DNA from: Chenopodium formosanum
Taxonomy: Eukaryota > Streptophyta > Magnoliopsida > Caryophyllales > Amaranthaceae
Assembly: GCA_024500155.1 (NCBI GenBank)
Contig: CM044880.1
Location: forward strand, 11,862,879-11,926,878
Direction: 5' to 3'
DNA length: 64,000 nt
Shown: piece by piece, positions 23,688 through 35,902 of the stretch
How the letters are laid out: the number at the start of each line of letters is the position of its first letter
Numbering within the stretch: position 1 is the first letter of the stretch
Notes under the pieces: generated by a model
What the model saw: only the letters and a program-made list of their open reading frames with translations
The model's database searches: none
What the model was told of the DNA's origin: nothing
Program-made: the position numbers and the translations under genes

Positions 23688-25226
23688 ATGTCCCAGGAGC
23701 ATAATCCTGTTGTAGGCGAAGGACCTCTAGAGACATTAGTCAGAATTACTTTTGCATTTGTGGATTCCATGGCACTTAAATGTATTGTGGAGCTTGGCAT
23801 TGCTGACATCATCCATGCCCATGGCCATCCAATCAGTGTATCTGAAATTTGTGCCCATTTTAAATCCCACCCTCCCAACTTCAGGTGCCTGAAACGTGTC
23901 ATGCAGATTTTGGTTCGTAGAGACATCTTCACCACAGTTAATGTTAACCCCACCGAATATAGTGAAGATGACACCCTTTATTGGTTAACACCAGCCTCTA
24001 GGCTACTGTTACGACATGATGATGAGATAAGCTATGCTCCTATGATTCTTATGCAGAATCATCCTCAATTATTAGCCGCGATGCACCATCTCAGCTCTGC
24101 CATCAAAGAGGGTGGAATAGCGTTTGAGATGGCTCATGGACATCATATTTGGGAATTTTTATCTAGAGATCAAGAAGTTAATAGGGTGTTCCATGATGGG
24201 TTGGCATGTACAGCAAAGATTGGGTTTAGGGCTATCACGTCAGTGTATAAAGATGTATTTGCAGATGTTAAATCAGTTGTAGATGTAGGAGGGGGAATTG
24301 GTGCAGCTGTCAATGAGGTTGTGAAGGCCTTTCCTAACATCAAAGGCATCAACTTTGATCTGCCTCATGTTATTGCCATTGCTCCCAAGTATGATGGAGT
24401 TGCTCATGTTGAAGGTGATATGTTTGAGGCCATTCCTGATGCTGATGTTGCAATCTTGAAGGTAATTAACTAAAACTACTCCATATTTGTATATCAATAT
24501 TTATTTTTTCTATAATTTGAGGATTGTTTAGTGTTCAAGAAGGCTCACGGTCCTGCTTCCAATGCAATATATTTGTCATTTTGATCCAAAGTAGTAGCTG
24601 TTCTACATCAGTTTCACTTTATGACACCAATACAAAATTACAGACTTCTACAAACTAAATTAAATAAATCTCAAAGTTTGTTGTTCATTCTATTAATTGC
24701 TGTTGAAATGGCGCTTGTGAATCACCCAAATTGCTGCCTTTTTTTATTTGTTTGGTAGCAGAATCAGCAGATGTTCAGTGTACCTGACAGGTGAGCATCT
24801 ACTGATTGAGGTGTGCTCATCTGTATAAATTCGGATAATCTCAAAACATGTAATTGGATGTATTTATGAATAGGTTCATTATCAAGTATGTTTAAAAATC
24901 TCTATTCTGTCATTCTGGTGGTGCAGTCAATTCTGCATGATTGGAACGATGAAGATTGTGTAAAGATCCTGAAGAACTGTCGAAAAGCAATACCAGAAAA
25001 GACAGGAAAGCTGATACTGTTTGAATTAATACTTCACAAAGAGGGGGAAGAGTCAATGGAAGGCATATTACTTGCATCAGACTTAATAATGATCGCGCAT
25101 ACTGGCGGGGGTAAGGAAAGGACAGAGCCTGAATACAAATCTTTGCTACAAACTGCAGGATTTCCTCGTTACAGACTACTCAGTAACCCTGGAATGCCAT
25201 CTATCATTGAAGCTTTTGTAGAATAA
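23688..25226 (+). CDS. Caffeate-type (class II) O-methyltransferase
   Basis: There are two exons, 23688-24461 and 24927-25226, joined in phase 0 by a 465-bp GT-AG intron, giving 357 residues. Residues 1-100 form the dimerisation part. DVGGG at 199-203 is the S-adenosylmethionine-binding motif, and His262 in ILHDWND is the catalytic base of this family. The length and single intron position fit plant COMT-like enzymes. These transfer a methyl group to a hydroxyl of phenolics, alkaloids or acetylserotonin in the cytosol. The substrate cannot be told from sequence. The segment HTGGGKERTEPEY is typical of the acetylserotonin/isoflavone-type branch. The gene appears intact. Confidence 0.93.
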
Positions 25227-26091
25227 GTAACTACCAACTCTTTAGTGTTAGAGAATAATGGGCAAACCATATATATTTTCATAATATAAAAGGCTTCATT
25301 TACTACATTATTTTTCTTAGTAACATTTCTCTAATGTATTGATTTGTGATTTCTAATTTTCTACGACAGGTTTCTAATAAACTTCACAAAAAATTCTTTA
25401 ATCAAAAAAAAAAAAAAAAAAAAAAAACCCTTCACAAAAGATTCTGCCCAGCTTCACATTGAAATAAACTGCATTTGAGTAAATTAATGAAATGTGATGT
25501 ACTCCATATTGTTTTGTGATAGAGAATTTCTTTTTAAAAAACTTCTTCTCTTTTGATTACTGTTGTTGTGGTACGTCTTCGTTCTAATCTTCACTGTTTT
25601 CTTAAGTACAACATTTTACCAAAATCATACTAGTATTGTTCAAAACTCGACATAAGGTGGTCTAATATCCTTCAAAAATAAATTTTTTAAATCTTAGATT
25701 GTTATTCATAGATATATATTGTGTTATCAATTAACTGTACAAGTGTAGTTCAAATGTTTGATGTGCTAAGGAATTAAGTGTACAACTAGCATGACAGCAT
25801 GTAACGCGTACATAAGCTAGTATTTGGTAAAATTTTCAAAATAAATAATGCATGGTACTCCATAGTGTTTATTTCGGAGTATTTGTTTATTTCGGAGTTT
25901 AACAATTAATGAAATTTTTTGAAGTAAATTGTATGGGATTAAGGCTTTGATTGATTGAAATATTAGTGTAAAAACACGGTTAAATTTTGATTAGTTCATA
26001 TATACATACAAAGAACGGAGTAAAATCAGACAAGACTTATGTGTACTAAACAAAATTGAATCATACTTAAATTCATAATATATATTTTAAT
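25227..26091. other. Intergenic AT-rich stretch
   Basis: It contains a poly-A run of about 23 near 25404-25426 and phrases such as 'cggagtatttgtttatttcgg', but no element with paired ends. Confidence 0.5.
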
Positions 26092-27900
26092 GGAAAAATT
26101 GCCCGGAATAATCCCACCTTTGGCTCATCCGCCCAAAATAATCCCACCTTTCGATGATTTTTAAATAATCCGACCTTTGTATACAATCTGCTCCCAATGG
26201 TCCCAAGTAACTTGAAACCGGCTAGACAGGTTACTGATTTGTCCATTTTATATAGTAATTTACCCCCGTCCCTTGGTCTTAATTAGTAGTGTTTTTGGCT
26301 CTTTCGAGCCACTTTTATTACTAATTTGTGTTTTCTAGTGTTTTCGTAGTTTTAGTTGTATTTTACAGGAAATTGCACTTTTGGAGCATTTTCCCGGGTT
26401 TTATGGATCAACTACGGAAGCTAGAAGGACACGGCCACTTTTGAAGCCCAGGATCGGTGAGAGCCGATGATTAAGGGCTCGGTATGAGGTACCGAGGCTA
26501 TTGGATTGTTTAATCAAGACCCGATGAGGAAACTTAGATTGGGCCGAGGAATTTAGCCCAATCGAAATCCGAGCCTCAAATAAGAAGACCGGGCCCGATC
26601 GGGCAAGCATACGCCGGCGGCTGCGCGCATAAGGACCCTCAAGGAAGAGGCGCGCCCGATCGGGTGAGCATAAGCTCGATCGGGCGCGTGTTTTTCTCAG
26701 ACCTGATTAGTTTAATTTTAATTTTTGTTTTGAAGGATGTTTAAGTACGAGATTTGTACGTATTTTAGTTGACCTTCTTTCTTAGATTTTCTCTCTACTT
26801 AGGATTTTTCTCTGTCTTAATTTCTCTCTTAACTCTTGTTCTTAATTATTTTCATGAATACAGATTTCCTTTGGTAACTATTTCTCTTCCCTTAATCTTA
26901 GTTGTTATTTTGTTCCTTTAATCATGTCTTGCTTTATTGTTTTGATTAGTTTAGTTTCTATTATGTGTGAGTAGTTTTCTTTCTAGGGTTTATGGGGATC
27001 CATAAATAATATGAAGGGGTAATTTATTATTGTTAATTATCAATGCTAGTTTAATTTCCTATTGATTGATTTAATGCTCTGTGACTAGACTAGGCCTAAT
27101 CTTTCATGCATGAGTTTGACAATATTGATTCGAGATTCGACAGATGAGAATTGATGTTTAGGTCTAGTTTCAATAGGCAGGTTAATTTATAAATGGTTAG
27201 GTCGAGATTCGAAAGATGAGATTTAATACCGGTAAATTAATTGTGTGATTATAATACGTAGCGAAAGCCCTTTATAATCTGATTAATATATGCATTGATG
27301 AATGATTATTATATTCTACCCTGGAATATTATTTATTGGTGAACCTATGCCCTAGATCCTTTTATATATTATTCTCTCCTTATTCTTAATCTTTGTAGTT
27401 TAGTTTATTATTCAAATATAAATATTGGTTACCTCATAATCTAGATTGTATTAGTTAATTAGGAATAGAAAGATCCGTTTCTCTGTGGATTCGACCCTAC
27501 TTCCCTATCTACATTAGTTAGAGGATTTAGGAATTACTTTTGATTTGGGGATACGACTTTACCCTGTCAGTTACCATTTGTGACTTGGGATTATTTTCAC
27601 ACGTGTCATCGCGTGATTGGTCTAATCCAAAAAAAATTTAAAAATAATCAAAAAAATAATAAAAACAAATTATTGAAAAATAAAAAATAAAAAAAAAAAA
27701 AAAAGAAAAAAGAAAAAAATCAATGGCCACCCTCGATCTCTCCGGCAAACCCACCGCCAAAACCACCTCCCTTACCCAGCCCACCAACCGAAACCAATTC
27801 CTCTATGCAACCACCAGTCGAAACCACCGAAACCAACGACCGGTAGATGTGAAAAGTTTGCAATTTTGGGGCTGATTTGTGGGCATTCGAAGCGGCTTCT
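26092..27900. mobile_element. MULE C: truncated Mutator-like element split by a solo LTR
   Basis: The left terminal repeat starts GGAAAAATTGCCCGGAATAA and closely follows that of MULE D (47697-48707), including ACCTTT spacing and a final ACCGG near 26215. The solo LTR 26235-27569 interrupts it. On the far side the interior resumes with 'cacgtgtcatcgcgtgattgg', as in MULE D, and then a C-rich segment. I could not find the right terminal repeat, so this copy is truncated near 27900. Confidence 0.7.
26235..27569 (+). mobile_element. Solo LTR of 1,335 bp inside MULE C
   Basis: It starts TGATTTGTCC and ends ACCCTGTCA, with an exact 5-bp target duplication GTTAC at 26230-26234 and 27570-27574. The closing part ('ctctgtggattcgaccctac', then 'ggggatacgacttta') recalls LTR ends of plant non-chromoviral Ty3 elements, which is inference. 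It contains several 'cccgatcggg' palindromes at 26590-26690. Confidence 0.85.
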
Positions 27901-28540
27901 CTAGTTTATTGTGTTTGCCAGCGATTGTTGGTGCACTCGTAACTAACTAACCCATAGTCACATACCATAAGAGGGTGTTTGAATGTCACGTGCCGACACC
28001 CTTCCTTTCTTCTTCCCCCTTTTTTCTCCAATTACTTTCTCTCTCCTCAAGACCACCAAACCACAACCTAGCCAACCCAATGGTGAAAAATTGCTTTGGC
28101 TACATTGGTTTTGAGGAGCAAGCAGCTCACTTCCGATTGGAAGCAGTGGCGGAGCCACTATAGAAACATAGGGGACAGCTGTCCCCCCCATTTTCAGAAA
28201 AAAATGATATTCATTAGCATAAAAAGATACAGTGAATAAGGTTATCTACAATACATAAACAACATGTATCACAAAATTATAAGATGGTCTAGTGGTTGTT
28301 GGGCCTTGACTAAGGCTTTTTTTTTTCTCCTCTTGTCCTAGGTTCAATTCTTCACTCATACATTTTTTTTTTATCTCTTTATGGACTACTTCTTTTTCTT
28401 GTTTATAAATTTTTTCCTTTTTTACTTGTTTTGGATTTCATTTTATACTATATAATTTATAAATTAAAAATATTATAATTTTTCAAACCTCTAACTATTC
28501 TCATTTAACTATTTAATCAATTACCGCCTTTTGGATAAAA
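27901..28540. mobile_element. Mixed transposon debris with SINE-like promoter boxes
   Basis: 'cagtggcggagccac' at about 28144 followed by 'ggggacagctgtcccccc' resembles the start of hAT-type plant elements. At 28285-28295 TGGTCTAGTGG matches the RNA polymerase III A box. At 28341-28350 GGTTCAATTC matches the B box, 45 bases on, as in tRNA-derived SINEs. I see no clear ends or target duplications. Confidence 0.4.
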
Positions 28541-28555
28541 CTAGTTGAGCCACCG

Positions 28556-28570
28556 CGTGCGATGCGCACG
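28556..28570 (-). repeat. Helitron 3' hairpin
   Basis: A 6-bp perfect stem with a 3-base loop, 11 bases from the terminal CTAG at 28541-28544. Confidence 0.75.
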
Positions 28571-30121
28571 ATAGCCCAATAAACTAATATTAAATGTCGA
28601 TAATGTGGTAGCGTAAGTGAATAATACTAATTGTTGTTTTTATCGTTAAGAGTAGAAATAATTGTTATTGTTTTGTTAGGTTATAATTTGACGTTTGATG
28701 GAAAATGTAAGAATAATAAAACGTTTTCTAATTAAGTATAGAGATATTATTCATATTGTCTATAAGTATATTAATATTGTATACAATTACCTCACCTTTA
28801 TAAAAATTACTCACCCTTAAAGTATTTGCTTATCCTTATAGAATTTATTAAACCCTAAAAATCATACAAAATTACCCATTATAAATAGTTTTCTCACCCT
28901 CTAAATGTCATATACAATTACCTCACTTCAAAATAGTTTGTCCACCTCTAAAAATCATATACAATTTACCTCCTAAATAAATTGCTTACCTTACAGAATT
29001 TTCTCATCTTTAAATAATTTGTTCACCTCCAATGAATTTCTCACTCCTAAAAATCATATTCAAATTACATAACCCTAAAACAGTTTGTTCACCTCCGTAT
29101 AGTTTGCTCATGCCTAAATAATTTGTTCATCCTTAAAAAATTGTATACATTATCGAAGGCTGCTTCTTGTACCGCATATTCTTTGTTGAAATAAAAGCTA
29201 CTTTTGATTAATTATACTACGTAAAAAAGCACTATCCTCTGTTACACGTCACAATTCATCTTGCTTAATTGGTTCCAATTTCAAATTCTGAGATCAAGCA
29301 ATATTCATATGGTCGATATCCTTCACGGACTTCAAATCCTCAATATTGTTTTAGACTAACATGATCATCAACCTGCAACATCAAATAAAATAAGCAAATA
29401 AACACCACCACTTTCTTGCCAAACATATTGAAAAATTAGAATTCAATGAAAATAAACTCATTACCATATATGATTATATGTATTCAGGGAGCTTGAGTAA
29501 TAAAATCTATAAATTCAATGAAAACAAACTCTCACTTAATGCCGTGACTTTGCATCAATCCAAAACATTATAAAGCCACAATTAAAGTAAATTAGAGATT
29601 TTCTTACAATTTTATAGAAATTAGATTTAGGTTATGATGAATAAAGTAAACATGATCTATCTAAGCTAAAAAAATTATAGTAGTAGAGTGAAGCTCATTT
29701 TCTATTGGTGTTGATAAAAAAATTAGCATAATATAACTCAGTTAGTATTATTGGGGTTACTCGGTCAATGAACACCCAAAAAAGGAAAACATGCTTCTAA
29801 TTATGAAACGGAGGGAGTATTATAAAAGAATAAAGTAAATCCTATCCCCACTTTCCCTTATTGCTCTATTTCTTCCTCTTTCGATCCTTATTGCTCTCTT
29901 GTGGCCCTCTTTCTCATTCTCTCTTTATTTCACTTGCTTTTTCTCCCAATTCCTCTTTCTTTCTCACTCTCTCTTTTTCCGGCTCCTCACTCCCGAGCCC
30001 TTTTTCTCACTCTATATCTCGCTCCTAAGTCCTAATCCCTCCCTTCTCTCGGTGTGCCCCTTCCTCTCCTCTCCTAGCCTGCCCTTTATTCTCTTTTTCC
30101 ACCTCTCCCTCCTCTTCCCCC

Positions 30122-30156
<35 letters not shown>

Positions 30157-31214
30157 ACTCCCCTCCCTCCTTTCTATGACGATTCTACCAAACGGTTGAG
30201 TTTTTTTGGTTTACATATATTTTCTAGTAAAATCCAAATTACAAACAAATAGAATATTTTTCTATAAAGTAGAACAATTGTTCACCTTTAAACACACAAT
30301 CAGCCTCTTACTCCTCAATTCAGTCAACAGATTAGCTTCTCAAACTTCCAAAACCCCATAAAGCATGATAAATTATCAATAAATCATCACAACCGAATCA
30401 AAAATTCCCAAACCCACATAAATCTGATCAATTTTAAACTAAAATTCAATCCAAAAAAATAAAAAAATGGGTACCTCAAACATCAAACAAACCCCATTTA
30501 ATAAATCAACTTAAATAAACCAAATCGGATAAGATCAAGCAATTGGGTCATCAAATTGAAGATACACCCAAATAACACAATCAAAGGGTTTTTTTTTTGT
30601 CCCATAAATTAGCTTGGCAGAAAGGTATGCTACTCAGCCATTGTCCCTAAATTTACTGTTTTTTGGTCCAATATTTGCTCTTTTGAACTATTCCACTCTA
30701 TCTCATCCATTGTCGATGGTGTATAGCTTCTATACACATATTTATGCATGTCTAATTTGAGTTATATTATGCCCGTTTTCTGATGAGTACCAATAGAAAG
30801 TGAGCTTCACTAACATTGATTTATGATTACTAAAAAAAATGTCAGTTAAAATTTTAATAACCAAAGAGCATTTCTCTTTAGCCTAATCACTTAAAAAAAA
30901 CACTGCAGGACTGCTTAAATGAAAAATTCATTAAAAAATAAAAATAAAAAAAATTTAGGCACGCTAATTTAAAACAATAGCTCTTGAGGTTCATAACCAC
31001 AATATTACCTTAAAGCAGTTGTAGTATGTGGAAAAATATAATAATAGAACCATATAGATCAATACTCCTTTTACTAAACTCTATTTGATTAACAATAAAC
31101 TGACAAAATGCAAAGTCCTGATGTAATACCTAGAGCCAAAGATGTCACAGCAGTTACATCAATATCATATTAGTCAAATCTTGACAAGCCTCCCAAAGGT
31201 ACCGTTAAACCAAA
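28571..31214. other. Inner part of the candidate Helitron, no gene seen
   Basis: This is AT-rich sequence with a Stowaway-like end 'gaaacggagggagta' at about 29803-29818 and a pyrimidine-rich block 29,890-30,180. That block includes a (CT)n run at 30125-30155. The open frame across it is low-complexity. Confidence 0.45.
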
Positions 31215-31430
31215 TAAGAAAAATAAGAGGATAGGTCAAGATTTTATGACATTAGCTCTAACTGGATTTGATATGCATAGAAGAGATAGCACCATAAGAA
31301 CTGTCTGTTTCATGTTCTGGTTCCCATTTTTCAAAAAATTCATTAAGTAGTCAATTGGTGTGGCAAGACTCTTTTCATTGCCCATAGCTATCATGGCAAT
31401 GCCTAGAACAACTACTAATGCATATTAAAG
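31215..31430 (-). pseudogene. RPN1-like proteasome subunit fragment
   Basis: The minus-strand translation includes VLGIAMIAMGNE, then FLKNGNQN and LLCISNP, ending in a stop. It resembles the repeat region of the 26S proteasome base subunit RPN1 (GIAMVAMAEE ... YGEQN ... LLCISNP) as I remember it, at perhaps 40-45 percent identity. A further diverged piece (TAVTSLALGI) may lie at about 31110-31170. The fragment is isolated and decayed, and another HEAT-type protein is possible. Confidence 0.45.
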
Positions 31431-31719
31431 GTCAGCTAATCCACTAATTTGTCCATTACCCCCTTCTTGATTCCAATAGCTTATACACAACCATTAACCA
31501 TTAAGCTAAACCCGTCAATTACCCCAAAATGTGCAGTCCTATCACTATATTATTCCGTAAGTCAGCGCCCAACCGGGCACAGCGGTCCGCAGGTGTGCCC
31601 CTTACCAAACACAGAATTCAAACACCCAAAAAACAAAATCTAAAAGCCCAATAAACATATTTATACAGTAAATACAATAAAAAGGCATTACTCTGACAGA
31701 AAATTCTGAAATTATATAC

Positions 31720-31841
31720 CAATATATATTCCTGAGATTTCGGGTCCTCTGAATTCGAATCCTCGCCGGAATTGGCTTCTCTTCGTCCTCAGCTGCCTCT
31801 TTGTAACACGAACTCATTAGGCGTGAGAATTGTCCCCTGAC
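31720..31841 (-). pseudogene. Unidentified exon-like fragment
   Basis: After an acceptor 'atatgcag', an open stretch reads VRGQFSRLMSSCYKEAAEDE and continues with basic residues (KPIPARIRIQRTRNLR). The composition is protein-like and unlike the flanking AT-rich DNA, but I do not recognise the gene. It may be another captured exon. Confidence 0.35.
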
Positions 31842-32809
31842 CTGCATATGTTAATAGAATTCAATTAAAGGACTCATACAATCTTTGGTATATAACATCA
31901 CTAATTACAAGTATTAGTTCAATATTCCAAAGAAGATAAATGGCATTCAAGAATAATATATTTCAGGTCACACTGCATAAATAGAGACATTCCTACAAAA
32001 GTCAACAACAAAATTCAATCAATTTCATTTTCCCAAAAATTCAATTGAAAATACATACAGCAAACTTCTATTCATTTTTATATAATTAGTCATTTTACCA
32101 TAAAAGAAATCGCATGCTGTGTTTATCCCACTAAATCTCATTTCTCTTCCCACCCCCAGCAACCATATTCTCATAATATTTCTCACATAAATTCTACTTT
32201 CACTACTCTATCATGAAACTACCATATTGGAGTACTATATTTTCACTTTACGTGAAACAAATAATGTAATTCATTCTACATAACCAGATAAGATACTATA
32301 TTCTCCTAAATTGCTATAATCACTTAACCAAACCATGGTAGACACCTAAACCCCTTCCCATTCATCAACATGATTGCAAAAATGAAACCTATATCATGTG
32401 AAAGAATGATCAATGTACATATCACCAATACAGTTATCACGCAAACTCGATTTTGCTTATGAATTTCTACTGCAAATATCCATGAGCTGAATTTCATTGA
32501 TCTTAAGACCCGATATCACTCAATTTTTCTTATGTATCACTGTCTTCTACTTCCTAAATTCCTAAAATCAATACTCCCTCCAATCCCATAGTTCTCGGAC
32601 CTATTTGATCGGATACATTTTCAATAATAAAGAACAACGTCTTGCAATAAATATTCAGAATCATCACCTTGCAACAAACCCAGTTTCTATTACGCTATAA
32701 AAAATTAACATCAATAATTAACATCAATAACGCTATCAAAAGGTTAAGATCAAACATTAAATCAAAGTTTCCAAAAAAAAAAAAAGATGGATAAGAGAAA
32801 TAGGAGAGA

Positions 32810-33520
32810 AAGTTAGATGAGATGTGAATTAGTCGCCGGTGACCAACCCACCTCCCCTACCCCGAGCCTACCTACTCGCGAACCCTCGAATCCCCAACCC
32901 TACTCTTCTCCACAATCCTACTGCTCCTTGAATAATTTTTGTTCTTTTGTCTCTCCTTCCCCAAACACCACCACTGCTCCACCCCCTCTCTCCATCCCCA
33001 AACACCACCACTGCTCCACCCCCTCTCTCCATCCCCACCACCACTACACCACTCCAGTCCCATCCTCCCACCACCAGAACCGCCCCTTTCCCTTCCCGAC
33101 TACAGCTGCCAACCTCCCCCCCACCCAACAGGCTAAAACTCCCACACAACCCACCAACAAGTCTCTATTCCACCCCCACCCTTCTACAGCCCCAATTTCA
33201 CCAATTCCCGACCACCGCAGCCAACCCTCACCACCAAAAAACTCCCACACAACCACCAACAAGCCAGAATCCCCCACCTTACCCAACCACAACTCCCTTC
33301 TCCCTCACAAACAATAGCAACCAGCATCCCTGGCGCCCTGCTGCTGCTCCATCTCCATGCACCATAAATAACAACCCCACATCACCAATTCCTCAATTGC
33401 GCACCAAATCACAGCCAACGCCACCAATTACCACCAATCTGCCACCCCCAATCAGCAATTTGCCACCGGTTTCAACATTTTCCCCCTCCACCATTGATTT
33501 TATTGAGTTTTGGGATTGAT
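32810..33520. repeat. C-rich low-complexity block with a 37-bp tandem duplication
   Basis: The plus strand is dominated by CCAC and CCTC runs. A 37-bp unit beginning 'ccccaaacaccaccactgct' occurs at about 32959 and 32996, with a partial third copy. Long open frames on both strands here are proline- or glycine-rich by composition, and I do not call a gene. Confidence 0.6.
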
Positions 33521-33974
33521 GATGATGGTGAGCATGACGCATGAAGCTAAAGAACAGAGCAAACACAACAAAGAACTACAAGATGTTCAACGAAGAACAA
33601 CTATTTCACCCCATGTCATATTCGGACCAGCAACCAAATTAAAATATAATTGAACAAGATGAAAGGATAGCTTAACAAGCTCTAATCTTAAAATAAAACC
33701 CATTAAGACAATCAATAAAGGCTATCAAAATCAAAGCAAAACACAAAATTTGTACTAAAATTCCAAATTACCAAAAAAAAAAATCACTTCAATTATACAG
33801 GGTAAACTTCATTAATATTTAAAAAAATAAATATATAAAATTACTATAATAAAAAAGCAAGATCAAATTTTTTTTACAAAACCCCAAAATTAAAAAAAAA
33901 AAAAAAAAAAAATCAATCCAAAAAATTGTGCGGAGTAAATTTAAGCAAATTTTGATTTGTTCATATTTTTTGTC

Positions 33975-34720
33975 TTAAATTGTGACTTGTACTTTTTTTT
34001 TTATTATTATTGCAATTAGCATTTGTGACCCATACACCCTCATATATTGATCTACCTTCTGCCGGAATCGTGCTGTGCCCGTGCCGCCCGCGTGCCGGCA
34101 CGGCCCATGCCCATCTTTACCCTCATATATTGATCTACCTTCTGCCCAAAAAAAAAAAAATTTAAATAAATAAATAAAATAAAATAACAGCAACAACATC
34201 AAACATATCATCTATCGATATTGAAGAATCCAAATCAACCCACATACTTAATTGAAAATTAAAGCAAAACCCACATCAAATACATAAGAATCCAATCCAA
34301 TCAAACCCAAGTCATAAAATCATTGAAAATTAAGACTAATTAAACAACACCGATCATTCAAAAATCTATAATTTAAAGTATATATAGATTTAAAATGGTA
34401 AAAAAATAAATAAGAAATACCCATTTTTGATCTTGCTTCTTCGTTGTAGTTGCTCGGAGAGAATTTCCAATTGATAATATAATCCTTCTTCAAATCTTCA
34501 ATTGAAAGTTCTTATTACGAATTAAACCCAACCTCAATTTCGCTGATTAATCACAAACAATTTGAAGAGAGGCAAAATTTTGAAACCTATAATCTTCTTT
34601 GATTCTCTGAGTTTGCATGTTTTTCTATCGTGCTGAAATAAATAAGAAAAAATAAAATAAAATAAAATAAAATAAAATAAAATAAAAAAAAAATAAAAAA
34701 AAAAAAAAATAAAAAAAAAA
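33975..34720. repeat. AT-rich stretch with a 28-bp direct repeat around a GC palindrome
   Basis: The phrase 'accctcatatattgatctac' and its following 8 bases occur at 34036-34063 and again at 34119-34146. Between them lies GC-rich sequence containing GCCGTGCC-like and GGCACGGC arms. Nothing else is recognisable. Confidence 0.6.
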
Positions 34721-34722
34721 AA

Positions 34723-34815
<93 letters not shown>
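34723..34815. repeat. (AAT)n microsatellite
   Basis: About 30 units of AAT, preceded by A-rich sequence from 34650 that includes AAAAT repeats. Confidence 0.95.
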
Positions 34816-35775
34816 TGGTTAAGGCTGCCCAATTCGTCGATTTTCTGATATTTGGTTTGGTATTGAAGAATTTGAGGGAAGATTAAGATGAAGGTGAAAT
34901 CATGGAATGAAATAGAGGAGAGAGACAAGTAAAGATTTATTAGTGGTTGTAGGAATTTGGAAATGGAAATGAAGTCAAAGAGATGAAAGGCTGGGAGGGG
35001 ATTCGGGAAAGGTAGAGGAAAAGTAGCCGACTGAAAGACCAAGACAGCATGGGCAATTTTGAAAAAAAAACAAAAGAGGGATATTTTCGGGGAATTACAT
35101 TATAGATTTCAAACAGTAACACATGTTCTGAGTTTTGAAAGGGTAGTGATTGCCTTTAATTTCCCACAAACAACCAACACAAGTTCCTAAATATCAGATT
35201 CTAAAACCACAAAATACATATAAAATTAAAAATAGAAAATTTTCTAGATGCTCCTCAATCCAAACAGCAATTCCTTCCACCAAGGATTAAAATACAGAAA
35301 GTTTAAGAATAAGGCAGAGAAGTTATGACTGAAAGATCAAAGCTATAGCTACCGAAATTGATAGGTCCTATAAGAACACTTTCCAAGAGTTGATTTTATA
35401 ACTCATCTTCACCTGATCCTACATAGATTATTCACATTCCAGATTTATAATAGAAAATTTGAAACCAATCAAATTGCTTAAATATGGTATATTAATGAAA
35501 ACCACAACAAAAAGAATTTTGCAATGCATCATTAATTGACACGTTCAGATCAAGAGATGAATAATAGAGCCGAAAGCACCAAAGTAAATGCTTCTAACAT
35601 AAGTATTACTGAGGCAATTACTATTTTTACCAACAATGCAATTATCCAAAAGTCTGTCTCACTACAATACTTTCCAATTTCACATATTTAATTTCAAAAT
35701 ATCATGTATAACATAATACCAAACAATCAATATAACAACAAAATCCATTGAAGAAAAAAGAGGACAAGAAAGTAC

Positions 35776-35902
35776 AGCGTTGCACAAGGAAATGAGATAG
35801 GCGTGATCTATCTGAGTGCTCAAAACGAAGGGCCGGGACTAACTGCTGAAGATAGTCCATCTTCGTCAACTCTTTCAAAACACTCACCGCATAAGCACGA
35901 AC
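35776..35902 (-). pseudogene. VPS34: VPS34-like phosphatidylinositol 3-kinase exon fragment
   Basis: After an acceptor 'ttttacag' the fragment reads VRAYAV, then YLQQLVPALRFEHSD and RSRLSHFLVQR. This follows the helical (PIK accessory) region of plant class III phosphatidylinositol 3-kinase, which I recall as VRAYAVSVL ... LLQLVQALRFERSD ... RSRLSHFLVQR. A possible GT donor follows at 35775. No neighbouring VPS34 exons are present, so this is a single displaced exon. It lies in line with other unrelated fragments on the same strand. Confidence 0.65.

Noticed and set aside
28541..29818. A short Helitron ending at the Stowaway-like motif near 29803
   Set aside because: That motif is the end of a different MITE type (GAAACGGAGGGAG) and not a TC Helitron start. 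The 5' end remains undetermined.
29899..30252. A 117-residue frame rich in F, S and L
   Set aside because: It follows a pyrimidine-rich tract and a (CT)n run. There is no domain and the composition explains it.
32817..33520. Proline-rich frames up to 190 residues
   Set aside because: Three frames on one strand and three on the other are open together over a CCAC-rich tract, which is typical of low complexity.
34587..35042. A 151-residue frame with polyleucine
   Set aside because: The leucines are the reverse translation of the (AAT)n microsatellite.
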